Numbered from the stretch's first letter, positions 1 through 7,916 are shown. The stretch is DNA of 11,264 nucleotides from an uncultured Oscillospiraceae bacterium (GCA_905233785.1 CAJOCV010000081.1:5131-16394), one strand, 5' to 3'. Translations and numbers: made by a program. The notes: a model not told the origin generated them from the letters alone.

Positions 1-20
1 AAAAACACTTCCGAAAAGCC

Positions 21-63
21 CCGGAAAAGCCGACTCTACTCAGAGTAGAGTCGGCTTTTCCGG
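21..63. terminator. Perfect 20-bp inverted repeat, probable bidirectional terminator
   Basis: Bases 21-40 and 44-63 are perfect reverse complements separated by three bases. The stem core (GCCGACTCTACT) is preceded by AAAA and followed by TTTT inside the arms, so either strand gives a GC-rich stem followed by a short U run. It most likely ends transcription of a gene lying left of the window and insulates the degV promoter. The U run is only four bases, so efficiency is uncertain. Confidence 0.6.
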
Positions 64-113
64 CATTCTACTGCGCAAAATGGAGGTGTAGGACGCAAAA
101 AAGCCGAAGTATC

Positions 114-142
114 TTGCCGTTTGGGATGACGTTGGATATAAT
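114..142 (+). promoter_or_regulatory. Sigma-A type promoter of the degV gene
   Basis: A perfect -10 box TATAAT at 137-142 is preceded, with an optimal 17-base spacer, by TTGCCG at 114-119 (four of six consensus bases). Transcription would begin near 149, leaving a leader of about 44 nt before the ATG at 193. The leader holds a stem-loop (TCGGC 152-156 with GCCGA 174-178, and GCGC 157-160 with GCGC 165-168) ending just before the ribosome binding site GGAGG at 181-185. Confidence 0.8.
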
Positions 143-192
143 AGAGGCAGATCGGCGCGCTGCTGCGCGGCAAGCCGAATGGAGGTATGAAC

Positions 193-1284
193 ATGAGCTT
201 TGCTGTCTTGACAGATACTTCGGGCAATCTTTTAACTCAGGAAGTCAGGGATCGTCGGCTTCAGGTCATCCCCTTTTCCTACAGGTACAACGGGCAGGAG
301 CACACCTGTCTCGATACGGAGAGCTTTGACGCAGAGGACTTCTACGGGCGCATCAAGCACGGCCTGCAGGTGACAACCTCGCAGATCTCTCCGCAGCAGT
401 ATATGGACTTCTTTGAGCCCTATGTGCAGAAGGGGCAGGACGTGATCTACGTCGCCATGTCCTCGGGCATCTCCGGCTCCTGCAACTCCGCCCGCATCGG
501 CGCGGAAATGCTCCGGGAAAACTACCCTGAGCGCACAGTCGCCGTCATCGACACGCGCGGAGCCGCCCTTGGCGAAGGAATCATTGCCCTGATCGCGTGT
601 GATCTGCGCGATCAGGGGGTAGATACGGCAGAGGCTGTCGCGATCCTGGAGAAGCATGTGGAGCGGATGTTCAACGTCTTCACGGTGGACGATCTGATGC
701 ACCTGCGACGGGGCGGGCGTCTGTCGAACCTGTCTGCGATTATGGGAACGGTCCTGAACATCAAGCCGCTGCTCAAGGGCGACGAGGAAGGCAAGATCGT
801 CGCCTTCGGCAAGCTGCGCGGACGCAAAAAATCCGTGGAAGCCCTGGCCGCTATCTACGACAAGCTGGTTGTAAACCCGGAGGAGCAGATCGTCGGCGTG
901 GTTCATGCGGCCTGCCGGGAAGACGCGGACTACCTGGTGCGGCTTATAAACCGCAATCGCCCGCCCAAGCGCGTCCTGCTCGCCGATTACGAGCCGGTCA
1001 CGGGCTGCCATGTCGGCCCCGGCGCGCTGGCGCTCTTTTTTGAGAGTGAGGAGGGGGTGCGCAGCTACGGCAACGAGGGGATCGCCGGCGGCCTCAAGGA
1101 GGCCATGAAGGTGGGCGAGAATGCCCTCAAGGGCATCACCGGCACGGAGACCTTCCGGAAGACCAGCCGCATTGTCAGCGAGAACGCCAGGAAGGCGGCC
1201 GAGACCGCCAAACGTGTCGGCGGCAGCGCCGCCGCGACCCTGAGTGAAAAGCTCAAGGACTTGACCAACCGCGACGGGAAATGA
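193..1284 (+). CDS. DegV family fatty-acid-binding protein with C-terminal extension
   Basis: A 363-residue cytoplasmic DegV-family protein. The family binds a fatty acid or acyl phosphate and, as FakB, presents it to the kinase FakA for phospholipid synthesis. Visible family features are the N-terminal TDTSGN (residues 7-12), TTSQISP (61-67), the lipid head-group motif SSGISGS (90-96), VIDTRGAALGEG (118-129), LRRGGRLS (171-178) and GPGALALFFE near 275-284. The start at 193 is preferred over an in-frame ATG at 187 because GGAGG (181-185) lies 7 nt from the former and 1 nt from the latter. Typical DegV proteins are about 280 residues; here residues 285-363 form an extra Ala/Lys/Glu-rich, probably helical tail without a recognisable domain. 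It is monocistronic behind its own promoter. No fakA kinase gene is in the window, so the FakB role is inferred from the family. Confidence 0.93.
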   Translation: MSFAVLTDTSGNLLTQEVRDRRLQVIPFSYRYNGQEHTCLDTESFDAEDFYGRIKHGLQVTTSQISPQQYMDFFEPYVQKGQDVIYVAMSSGISGSCNSARIGAEMLRENYPERTVAVIDTRGAALGEGIIALIACDLRDQGVDTAEAVAILEKHVERMFNVFTVDDLMHLRRGGRLSNLSAIMGTVLNIKPLLKGDEEGKIVAFGKLRGRKKSVEALAAIYDKLVVNPEEQIVGVVHAACREDADYLVRLINRNRPPKRVLLADYEPVTGCHVGPGALALFFESEEGVRSYGNEGIAGGLKEAMKVGENALKGITGTETFRKTSRIVSENARKAAETAKRVGGSAAATLSEKLKDLTNRDGK

Positions 1285-1294
1285 AAGACCGGCG

Positions 1295-1487
1295 TAACGA
1301 TTTAGTCCCGTTCCGGGACTAAATCGTTAGAGGGGATGCACCCCGCTGCGCGCACTCGCGGCGGGGGAACGCTCGCACACTTGCGGGGCGAGAAGTGTTT
1401 TTGATTTTGTTTGCCGCCTTCCGAGGCGGCAAATCAGAGGGGAGTGCCCCTCTGAACTCCCCCAAAGCCACGCAAGACTGAATCGTT
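1295..1487. repeat. Composite structured intergenic repeat, copy A
   Basis: This non-coding element lies between the convergent degV and DUF218 genes. It begins with a perfect 16-bp inverted repeat (1295-1310 with 1314-1329, 3-nt loop), passes through a GC-rich variable part containing ACACTTGCG (1377-1385), and then holds two stems. One is a 10-bp stem with loop TCCG (1410-1433); the other is an 8-bp stem CAGAGGGG/CCCCTCTG with loop AGTG (1435-1454). These are followed by AACTCCCCC and a terminal TGAATCGTT (1479-1487). The same ordered parts recur at 10463-10705. The first hairpin starts 10 nt after the degV stop and may end its transcript, although it lacks a U run. Confidence 0.75.
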
Positions 1488-1494
1488 ACCTATG

Positions 1495-1540
1495 AAAAAA
1501 CACGGGGCAAATTCATGAGCTTCCATGAATTTGCCCCGTG
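1495..1540 (-). terminator. Rho-independent terminator of the cell-envelope operon
   Basis: Read on the minus strand, a perfect 17-bp stem (1524-1540 with 1501-1517, 6-nt loop) is followed at once by six Ts (A run at 1495-1500 on the plus strand). It lies 31 bases beyond the DUF218 stop codon, so it is the natural end of the minus-strand operon. Confidence 0.9.
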
Positions 1541-1571
1541 CTGTCTTCCAAGCCGACAACGCAGCCCCGCG

Positions 1572-2309
1572 TCATTCCCCGAAGACCCACAGATGCGTGA
1601 CGCCGAAGGCCTCGCGGATGAAGTAGTTGAGCATGACAAAGAAGTAGCCCCAGGGGGCGGCGACGCCCGCGGCGTCCGGCGCGCCGAGCTTCGCCGCCAT
1701 GCACTTGGCGCGGTAGAGGTGGTAAGCGCTCGAGACGATGGCGATGTTTCCGGCGGGTTCCTCTCCACGCTCGCGGATGATTTCAAAGCTGTATTTGAGG
1801 TTTTCCATCGTGGAGGTGGCCTTGTCCTCAATCAGCACCCGCGCGGGATCGACCCCGTGGGCAACAAGCCAGTCGTACATGGCCTGCCCCTCGGTGACGG
1901 TCTCGCCCTTGCCCATGCCGCCGGAGACGATGGCGACGCTGTCGGGATAGCGGTTTAAGTAGTCGAGCGCGCCCTCCAGCCGCCGCACCAGCGTCAGCGA
2001 GGGCTGGTCGCCGTATACCGCCGCGCCCAGCACGATCAGATACGGGCGCTCGGGGTTTTTGTCGGTGCGCGCGTTTTTGATGATGGGTGCTTCGACGATG
2101 CAGAAGTAGAGAAGCCCCACGCAGGTCAGCGCCACGGCGAGCTTCCAGAGCAGCGGCGGCGCGAAGCGGTGCAGCACGATGAGCGCCGCGATGAAGAGCA
2201 GCGCGTAGCCCCACCAGGCGTAGCCGCGCAGAGCAAAGCGCAGAAACAGCGCGCACGCGGTCAGCGCCGCGGACATGACGGCCCAGAGGCCGCTTTTTTT
2301 CTTGTTCAT
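1572..2309 (-). CDS. YdcF/ElyC-like DUF218 membrane protein
   Basis: A 245-residue protein of the DUF218 (YdcF/SanA/ElyC) family, whose members act in envelope integrity and peptidoglycan or lipid-carrier metabolism by an unresolved mechanism. The N-terminus (MNKKKSG) is basic and is followed by about three hydrophobic segments within residues 8-75. The conserved domain shows IVLGAAVYGDQPS, LVRRLEGAL, SGGMGKGE followed by TEGQAM, EDKATSTMENL and SSAYHLYRA, all typical of the family's nucleotide-fold core. The ATG at 2309 overlaps the ABC-F stop codon by one base (TGATG), indicating translational coupling. An in-frame ATG 21 nt upstream (2330) is possible but would place seven non-hydrophobic residues ahead of the basic start, and GGGAGGA would then lie within the coding region rather than upstream. 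It is the last gene of the operon, directly before the terminator. Confidence 0.88.
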   Translation of the reverse strand: MNKKKSGLWAVMSAALTACALFLRFALRGYAWWGYALLFIAALIVLHRFAPPLLWKLAVALTCVGLLYFCIVEAPIIKNARTDKNPERPYLIVLGAAVYGDQPSLTLVRRLEGALDYLNRYPDSVAIVSGGMGKGETVTEGQAMYDWLVAHGVDPARVLIEDKATSTMENLKYSFEIIRERGEEPAGNIAIVSSAYHLYRAKCMAAKLGAPDAAGVAAPWGYFFVMLNYFIREAFGVTHLWVFGE

Positions 2310-3086
2310 CAGGAATTCAGTTCCTCCCATTTTTCATAGAGCGCCAGCAGCTCGTCATTACACGCGTCCTTTTGACTCTCCAGCTCCATGAGCTTTTGGT
2401 AGTCGCTGGCATATTGCTCCGCCTCCCGCTCGAGCGCGGCGAGCTTTTCCTCCAGCCGGGCGATCTCCCGCTCGGTTTTGGTGATGAGCTTTTCGCTGTT
2501 CGGGACGTGGGGCTTTTTTTCCTTCTCCTTTTTCACGGGCTTGGGCGCCGCCTGCTGAAAGACGGCCTGCCGCTCCTTCCAGGCGGTGTATTCCCGCCAG
2601 CCGCCGCGAAAATCGGTCAGCTCCCCGTCCTCCAGCGCCCAGATGCGTTCGGCAAACTTTTCGATGAACCAGCGGTCGTGAGACACAAAAAGCAGCGTCT
2701 GCTCGTAATCCGAGAGCGCGTCCTCCATCCACTCGCGGCTGGCGATGTCGAGGTGGTTGGTCGGCTCGTCGAGGATCAGGAGGTTGATGTCCCCGCCCAT
2801 CAGCTCGCAGAGCTTGAGGCGGCTTTTTTCGCCGCCGGAGAGCGCGCCCACGGGCTTGAACACGTCCTCGCCGCGAAAGCCGAAGGCGGCGAGGCGGTCG
2901 CGCGCCTGCTGCGGCTCCACCCGGCAGTCGTAGAGCATGGTGTCCACCATTGTGCGCTCGTCCACCGCAAACTGCACGATCTGCGGCAGATAGGCCTTGC
3001 GCACGGCGGGGCCGAGGGATAAGTAACCGGCGTCGGGCGTCTCCTCGGACATGATGAGCTTGACGAGTGTGGACTTGCCCGTGCCG

Positions 3087-3097
<11 letters not shown>
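2309..3097 (-). pseudogene. ABC-F ATPase, C-terminal half (separated by frameshift)
   Basis: This is the second half of the ABC-F protein whose first half is at 3087-4169. Counted from a possible GTG at 3097 it has 262 residues. It carries Walker A GDNGTGKST, the signature LSGGEKSR (86-93), Walker B LLILDEP (106-112), the switch SHDRWFIE, and a charged coiled-coil C-terminal domain (about 200-262, rich in Lys and Glu) like that of Uup/YdiF-type members. Homology continues upstream of the GTG to about 3109 (RIAIV), so the GTG lies inside the ATP-binding core and has no convincing ribosome binding site. This segment is therefore probably not translated alone, unless frameshifting or a sequence error is involved. 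Its stop overlaps the start of the DUF218 gene. The ABC-F family comprises soluble ribosome-associated ATPases without membrane domains. Confidence 0.85.
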
Positions 3098-4169
<1,072 letters not shown>

Positions 4170-4188
4170 TTGTTCATCCTTTCAGGAT

Positions 4189-4415
4189 AGTGGCCAGTGG
4201 TCAGTGGCCAGTGGCCAGTGGTCAGTGGTCAGTGGTCAGTGGTCAGTGGTCAGTGGCCAGTGGTCAGTGGTCAGTGGTCAGTGGTCAGTGGTCAGTGGTC
4301 AGTGGTCAGTGGTCAGTGGCTAGTGGTCAGTGGTCAGTGGTCAGTGGCCAGTAGTCAGTGGTCAGTGGCCAGTAGTCAGTGGTCAGTGGCCGGTGGTCAG
4401 TGGTCAGTGGCCAGT
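4189..4415. repeat. Heptamer tandem array, 32 units (left arm)
   Basis: There are thirty-two exact-length 7-bp units of AGTGGTC or AGTGGCC from 4189 to 4412, plus a partial unit AGT. Rare variants are AGTGGCT (unit 19), AGTAGTC (units 24 and 27) and GGTGGTC (unit 30). Units 11-18 are identical, as expected from slippage expansion. Units 23-31 form three copies of a 21-bp higher-order repeat (4343, 4364, 4385). The array begins 20 bases upstream of the ABC-F start codon and covers the last codons of the four-helix-bundle gene. Confidence 0.97.
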
Positions 4416-4762
4416 TTCGTAATCATGGCGTTCAGCATTCGCCCAAGTTCCTGGCACAGGTTGAAGGCGGCTTCCGTTTGCGAGGGATTTAGATACCCGA
4501 GACGGACGCAAATCAAAAGCTGTGTTTCCAGCTCTGCATTTGAGCCCCTTGCAATAGAGAGAAATTGGACAAATTCCTTTGTGGAGTTTCTTTGCTGCCC
4601 CTCGGCAATATTGGAAGGAATCGAAACAACCGCCCTCCGCATTTGATCCGAAAGCGCATATAACTCTTCTTTCGGCAGAAGCTTAACAACTTTGTAGGTC
4701 TCTGCTACCAAATCCATTGCCTTCTGCCATACCAAAAGCTCTTGATAGCTCTTTACACCCAA
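4397..4762 (-). CDS. Four-helix-bundle protein, 23S rRNA intervening-sequence (S23/TIGR02436) family
   Basis: A 121-residue protein with the family hallmarks SYQELLVWQKAMDLV near the N-terminus, LSDQMRRAVVSIPSNIAEG in the middle, and a long C-terminal helical half (GSNAELETQLLICVRLGYL). Relatives are encoded inside intervening sequences of 23S rRNA genes and elsewhere in bacterial genomes. They form pentameric four-helix bundles related to the Avd accessory protein of diversity-generating retroelements, and their function is unknown. The start is a TTG at 4762: an in-frame TGA lies three codons upstream and AAAGGTG stands about 9 nt before it. The last codons (Leu-Ala-Thr-Asp-His-stop) are formed by heptamer repeat units, so the C-terminus appears to be shaped by the array. 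It is co-oriented with the cell-wall operon and is probably transcribed with it. No reverse transcriptase or variable repeat is present. Confidence 0.9.
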   Translation of the reverse strand: MGVKSYQELLVWQKAMDLVAETYKVVKLLPKEELYALSDQMRRAVVSIPSNIAEGQQRNSTKEFVQFLSIARGSNAELETQLLICVRLGYLNPSQTEAAFNLCQELGRMLNAMITKLATDH

Positions 4763-4782
4763 AAGTTCTCACACCTTTCTGC

Positions 4783-4824
4783 GATAACTGACCACTAATC
4801 ACTGGCCACTGACCACTGATCACT
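4783..4824. repeat. Heptamer array, 6 degenerate units (right arm, inverted)
   Basis: Read on the minus strand from 4824, six consecutive 7-base units match the AGTGGTC/AGTGGCC pattern with changes: AGTGATC, AGTGGTC, AGTGGCC, AGTGATT, AGTGGTC and AGTTATC. This is the opposite orientation to the left array, so the arms can pair in RNA or as a DNA cruciform. The first unit contributes the TGA stop (4820-4822) of the PBP gene. Confidence 0.93.
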
Positions 4825-6121
4825 CCATCCTCATGCAGTGCCGCAGCACGCGCTCGGCGATCGGGGAGGCGACGCTCAGGCCGCCGCCGCCGTTTTCCAC
4901 CAGCACCACAAAGGCGTAGGGGTGCTCCTCGTCGTCGAGGAAGCCCACGAACCAGGCGTGACTTGTCAGACCGCCGCCGAGCTCCGCCGTGCCGGTCTTG
5001 GCGCAGAGCTTGAGCCCGGTGAAGCGAAAATCGCCGTCGTAGGCGTAGCTTACGTTATAGGCCATCATTTCCTTGAGCTTTTCGGCGGTGTCGCTCGATA
5101 AGAAGCGGGACTTTACCGGCTCCTTGCCGGTGTTGACCATTGTCGGCTCTACGAGGATGCCGCCGTTTGCGATCGCGGAAACATAGCGCAGCATGGCGTA
5201 GGGGTTCACCGTGTCGGTGGACTGCCCGATGCCCGCCCAACCGAGCTCCGGGTCGCCCACAAAGTCCAGCGGGAAGCTGCCCGCGGCGGTGGGGATGTCC
5301 CCGAGCGCGTGCCGGTCAAGAAAGCCGAAAGCGCGCACATATTCGACCAGCTTGTCCTGCCCGACAAGCGTTGCGATTTTCGCGAAGGCCACGTTGCAGG
5401 AGTTGGCCAGCGCCTGCTCAAAGGTCTGGGTATAGTGTTCGCCGGAGCAATGGATCTCCACCCCCCCGATAAAGGTGCTTCCCTCACAGTAAAAGCGGCG
5501 TTCCGCCAGATTTGGGAGAGTTTCGATGGCCGCGGCGGCGGTGATGAGCTTGAAGATGGAGCCGGGGACAAAGGCGGACGAGAGCGCGCGGTTAATATAC
5601 GCGCCGGGCGCGGGCTCGGCGTTGGGATCGGCCGGATCGACCGCCGGGGTCGAAACCATGCACACCAGCTCCCCGGTTTTGTAGTTGGTGACCAGCACGC
5701 AGCCGGGACGTCCGTCCAAGCCCGCGTAAGCGGTGTTGTTGAGCCCCGCGTCGATAAAAAGCCGCGTCGTCCCCACGGTGGAGCGGGTCGTGCCGGTCAG
5801 GAGGCTGAAGCCCTGCATCTTGTTCCAGTAGGTGGAGAGGATACCGGTGCCGGTGCGCCCCCAGTAGTCGCCGGTGACGTGGTAATTGGCGGTGCGGGTC
5901 AGCGCGTCCTCGGCGTAGCGGTTCTCGTTTGCCGAGAAGGCGGCGAGCACGATGCCGTTGCGATCCAGAAGCTCGCCGGAGGAGCCGGAGTTGAGGCGGT
6001 TGAAATAGAGCGCCCAGTCCTCCCCGTGGTCGATGTAGCGCAGCACATAGCTTGTAAGCCCCACAATGACCAGCAGCGCCAGCAGCAGCACGGAGAAGGC
6101 GCGGCGTGTGATCTTTTTCAT
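4820..6121 (-). CDS. Class B penicillin-binding protein (PbpA-like peptidoglycan D,D-transpeptidase)
   Basis: A 433-residue membrane-anchored transpeptidase that cross-links peptidoglycan outside the membrane. Residues 1-30 hold a basic start (MKKITRR) and one transmembrane anchor. A short N-terminal module (about 45-135, with the ELLDRNG motif) precedes the transpeptidase domain. Catalytic motifs are present: S188-IF-K191 (SxxK, in VPGSIFKL), S241-C-N243 (SxN) and K375-T-G377 in AKTGTAEL. It lacks a transglycosylase domain and a long pedestal, resembling the small PbpA type paired with RodA in actinobacteria. The start codon overlaps the stop of the SEDS gene (ATGA, 6118-6121), so the two are translationally coupled and presumably form one polymerase-transpeptidase complex. 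The stop codon lies within the first heptamer of the adjacent repeat, so the original C-terminus may have differed. Confidence 0.94.
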   Translation of the reverse strand: MKKITRRAFSVLLLALLVIVGLTSYVLRYIDHGEDWALYFNRLNSGSSGELLDRNGIVLAAFSANENRYAEDALTRTANYHVTGDYWGRTGTGILSTYWNKMQGFSLLTGTTRSTVGTTRLFIDAGLNNTAYAGLDGRPGCVLVTNYKTGELVCMVSTPAVDPADPNAEPAPGAYINRALSSAFVPGSIFKLITAAAAIETLPNLAERRFYCEGSTFIGGVEIHCSGEHYTQTFEQALANSCNVAFAKIATLVGQDKLVEYVRAFGFLDRHALGDIPTAAGSFPLDFVGDPELGWAGIGQSTDTVNPYAMLRYVSAIANGGILVEPTMVNTGKEPVKSRFLSSDTAEKLKEMMAYNVSYAYDGDFRFTGLKLCAKTGTAELGGGLTSHAWFVGFLDDEEHPYAFVVLVENGGGGLSVASPIAERVLRHCMRME

Positions 6122-7851
6122 TCGTCATCCTCCTCGTCCGCTTCCTCTTCGGGCGGCGGGGCGTTGCGTATCCGCTCCCCGGGGCGCACGGCAAAGCTCG
6201 CGTCGCGCCGATTGTCCGCGCCCTTGATATAGGCCATCATCATCCAGCAGCTCAAAAGCGAGGAGCCGCCGCGGGAGACGAAGGGGAAGGTCACGCCCGT
6301 AAAGGGCAGGATGTCCAGCGAGCCGAACACGTTCAGCGCAAGCTGCGTCAGCAGCATGGTCATCGCGGCGCAGGCGGCGATCGCGTAGTAGGAAGAGCGC
6401 CCGGTCCTCGCGCTGCGGATGGCGAAGAAGGCCAGCGTCAGCACCGCCATGCACATGCACAGCGCGATGATGAGCCCCTGCTCCTCGCAGATGACGGCAA
6501 AAACCATGTCCGTGTTGCCCGCCACAATGTCCTTGAGCCAGCCGGCGCCGCCGCCCTTGCCGAACAGCCCGCCCGCCGCGGCGGCGGACATGGCGCGGGT
6601 CTGCTGATAACCCTTGTCGTACACGTCCTCCCACACATGCCCCCATACGGAGAAGCGGCTGCCGATATACGGCCGCACGCTCACGGCGAGCAGCGCCGCG
6701 ATGATCGCGCCGGAGATGGCGAGAATGACCGTCGCGATGGAGCCGGAGCGCATGAAGGAGATCACAAGAAAGCACACGAAAAACACCAGCGCGGTGCCGA
6801 AGTCGCCGATCAGCGCCAGCGCCAGCACGCACATGGCGGAGAAGGCGATGAAGGAGTACAGGTTCTTCTCCCGGAAAAGGCGCTCGAGCGTCGCCGCGCC
6901 GACATAGACGTAGGCGACCTTCACCAGCTCCGAGGGCTGGAAGGAAAAGCCGCCGATGATGAGCCAGTTTCTCGCGCCGAGGATCACGTCGGAGAAGACC
7001 GCGTTGACCGCAAGCAGCATCAGCGCGAGCGCCGCCACCGGCAGGCGCGTGGCCTCCGTTCGGTCGAGGCTTCTCAGCCACCAGCCCATCAGCAGAAACA
7101 GAACAACGCCCGCAAGCGTCAGCAGGATCTGCTTGTACATATCGTCCGGCGTGGAGGAGGCGGCCACCGACATCCCGAGACTGGACAGGTAGAAGGCCAG
7201 CGTCTCCACCTCAAAGCCGCTGCGCCCGATGACGCGCATGGCGTTATAGCCGCTCCACTGCATGATGGCGAGGGAGGCAAAGCCCAGCGCGATCTCCGGC
7301 AGGTTCTCCGGATCGGCGGACATGGCGTGCTGCAGCAGCAGGAAAAGCTGAAACAGCGTCAGCTCCAGCAGCGTCACCGCCGGGGAGGTGAGACGCCCGG
7401 GGGCGCTGCGCTTTTCCTCTAACTTCTCGCGCCGCTCCAGCGAAACCTCCTGAAAGCGCACGTTCACGCCGCCGAGGTTGATGACGTCCTTATCGTTTAC
7501 GCGGATGCCGCGATCGCCCACGCGCTCGCCGTTGACCCAGACGCCGCTGCGCGCAAAAATGTCATAAATCTGCCAGATGCCGTGATCATTTCGCGCCAGC
7601 ACCGCGTGAACCCGGCTGACGCCTTTCTTGTCGATGCGCACGTCGGCGCTGGGAGAGCGGCCGAGGATGACCTCCCAGTGGTTTACCGGCAAACGCCCGT
7701 CGCCGGTTCGGATATAAGCCCAGGTCTCCGGCTCATAAGCTTCGCGCAGCAGAGAGCGGATACAGCGCACGAGGATCGCAATGCTCAACAGAATCAGCCC
7801 GTATTTGGACGCTTTCAGCATATACTCAAGAAAAAGCTGCGTCGCGGACAC
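6118..7851 (-). CDS. FHA domain-SEDS (FtsW/RodA) fusion, peptidoglycan glycosyltransferase
   Basis: A 577-residue membrane protein. After one N-terminal transmembrane helix (about 12-30) comes a forkhead-associated domain (about 55-130) with GRSPSADVRID, VSRVHA and WVNG, which in the family binds phosphothreonine. A SEDS polymerase domain of about ten membrane segments follows, with NWLIIGGFSFQPSELVKVAYV, GDFGTALVFF (the acidic residue matching the catalytic Asp region of RodA) and FPFVSRGGSSLL. The tail is highly acidic (PPPEEEADEEDDE). The GTG at 7851 is chosen as start because GGAGG stands 8 nt upstream. Upstream in-frame ATGs lie at the predicted transcription start or within the promoter. 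First gene of the operon. In mycobacteria a separate FHA protein, RodA, PbpA and Ser/Thr kinases are clustered; here the FHA and SEDS parts are one polypeptide, suggesting phospho-dependent control (inference). Confidence 0.94.
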   Translation of the reverse strand: MSATQLFLEYMLKASKYGLILLSIAILVRCIRSLLREAYEPETWAYIRTGDGRLPVNHWEVILGRSPSADVRIDKKGVSRVHAVLARNDHGIWQIYDIFARSGVWVNGERVGDRGIRVNDKDVINLGGVNVRFQEVSLERREKLEEKRSAPGRLTSPAVTLLELTLFQLFLLLQHAMSADPENLPEIALGFASLAIMQWSGYNAMRVIGRSGFEVETLAFYLSSLGMSVAASSTPDDMYKQILLTLAGVVLFLLMGWWLRSLDRTEATRLPVAALALMLLAVNAVFSDVILGARNWLIIGGFSFQPSELVKVAYVYVGAATLERLFREKNLYSFIAFSAMCVLALALIGDFGTALVFFVCFLVISFMRSGSIATVILAISGAIIAALLAVSVRPYIGSRFSVWGHVWEDVYDKGYQQTRAMSAAAAGGLFGKGGGAGWLKDIVAGNTDMVFAVICEEQGLIIALCMCMAVLTLAFFAIRSARTGRSSYYAIAACAAMTMLLTQLALNVFGSLDILPFTGVTFPFVSRGGSSLLSCWMMMAYIKGADNRRDASFAVRPGERIRNAPPPEEEADEEDDE

Positions 7852-7887
7852 GCCGTATCCCTCCTTCGCACAAAATCTCATTTTTAC

Positions 7888-7916
7888 AGTATACCACAAA
7901 ACGCCGTTTCTGACAA
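7888..7916 (-). promoter_or_regulatory. Promoter of the SEDS-PBP operon
   Basis: On the minus strand, -35 TTGTCA (7911-7916) and -10 TATACT (7888-7893) are separated by exactly 17 bases. Transcription would begin near 7881, giving a leader of about 30 nt before the GTG at 7851. The position rules out the in-frame ATG at 7899 as a start. Confidence 0.82.

Larger units (their letters stand above)
4189..4824 (-). mobile_element. Candidate intervening-sequence-like unit: four-helix-bundle gene between inverted heptamer arrays
   Basis: A single gene of the 23S intervening-sequence protein family is flanked by arrays of the same heptamer in opposite orientation (4189-4415 and 4783-4824), forming long terminal inverted repeats. 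It interrupts an otherwise tightly packed operon exactly between the PBP stop codon and the ABC-F ribosome binding site. There is no transposase, and no target-site duplication could be identified. Mobility is inferred from the architecture and from the known spread of this protein family within rRNA genes. Confidence 0.5.

Noticed and set aside
232..1011. Long minus-strand open frame opposite degV
   Set aside because: It is a GC-rich antisense shadow of a clear family member with no ribosome binding site or recognisable motif.
4189..4415. CRISPR-like array
   Set aside because: The repeats are 7 bp and contiguous with no unique spacers, and there are no cas genes nearby.
4397..4824. Diversity-generating retroelement (the four-helix-bundle protein resembles Avd)
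   Set aside because: No reverse transcriptase, template repeat or variable C-type-lectin target is visible in the window, and the protein has the IVS-family hallmarks.
5309..6232. Long plus-strand open frame opposite the PBP gene
   Set aside because: It mirrors the PBP coding frame, has low-complexity Gly/Ala/Arg/His composition and crosses the junction of two coupled genes.
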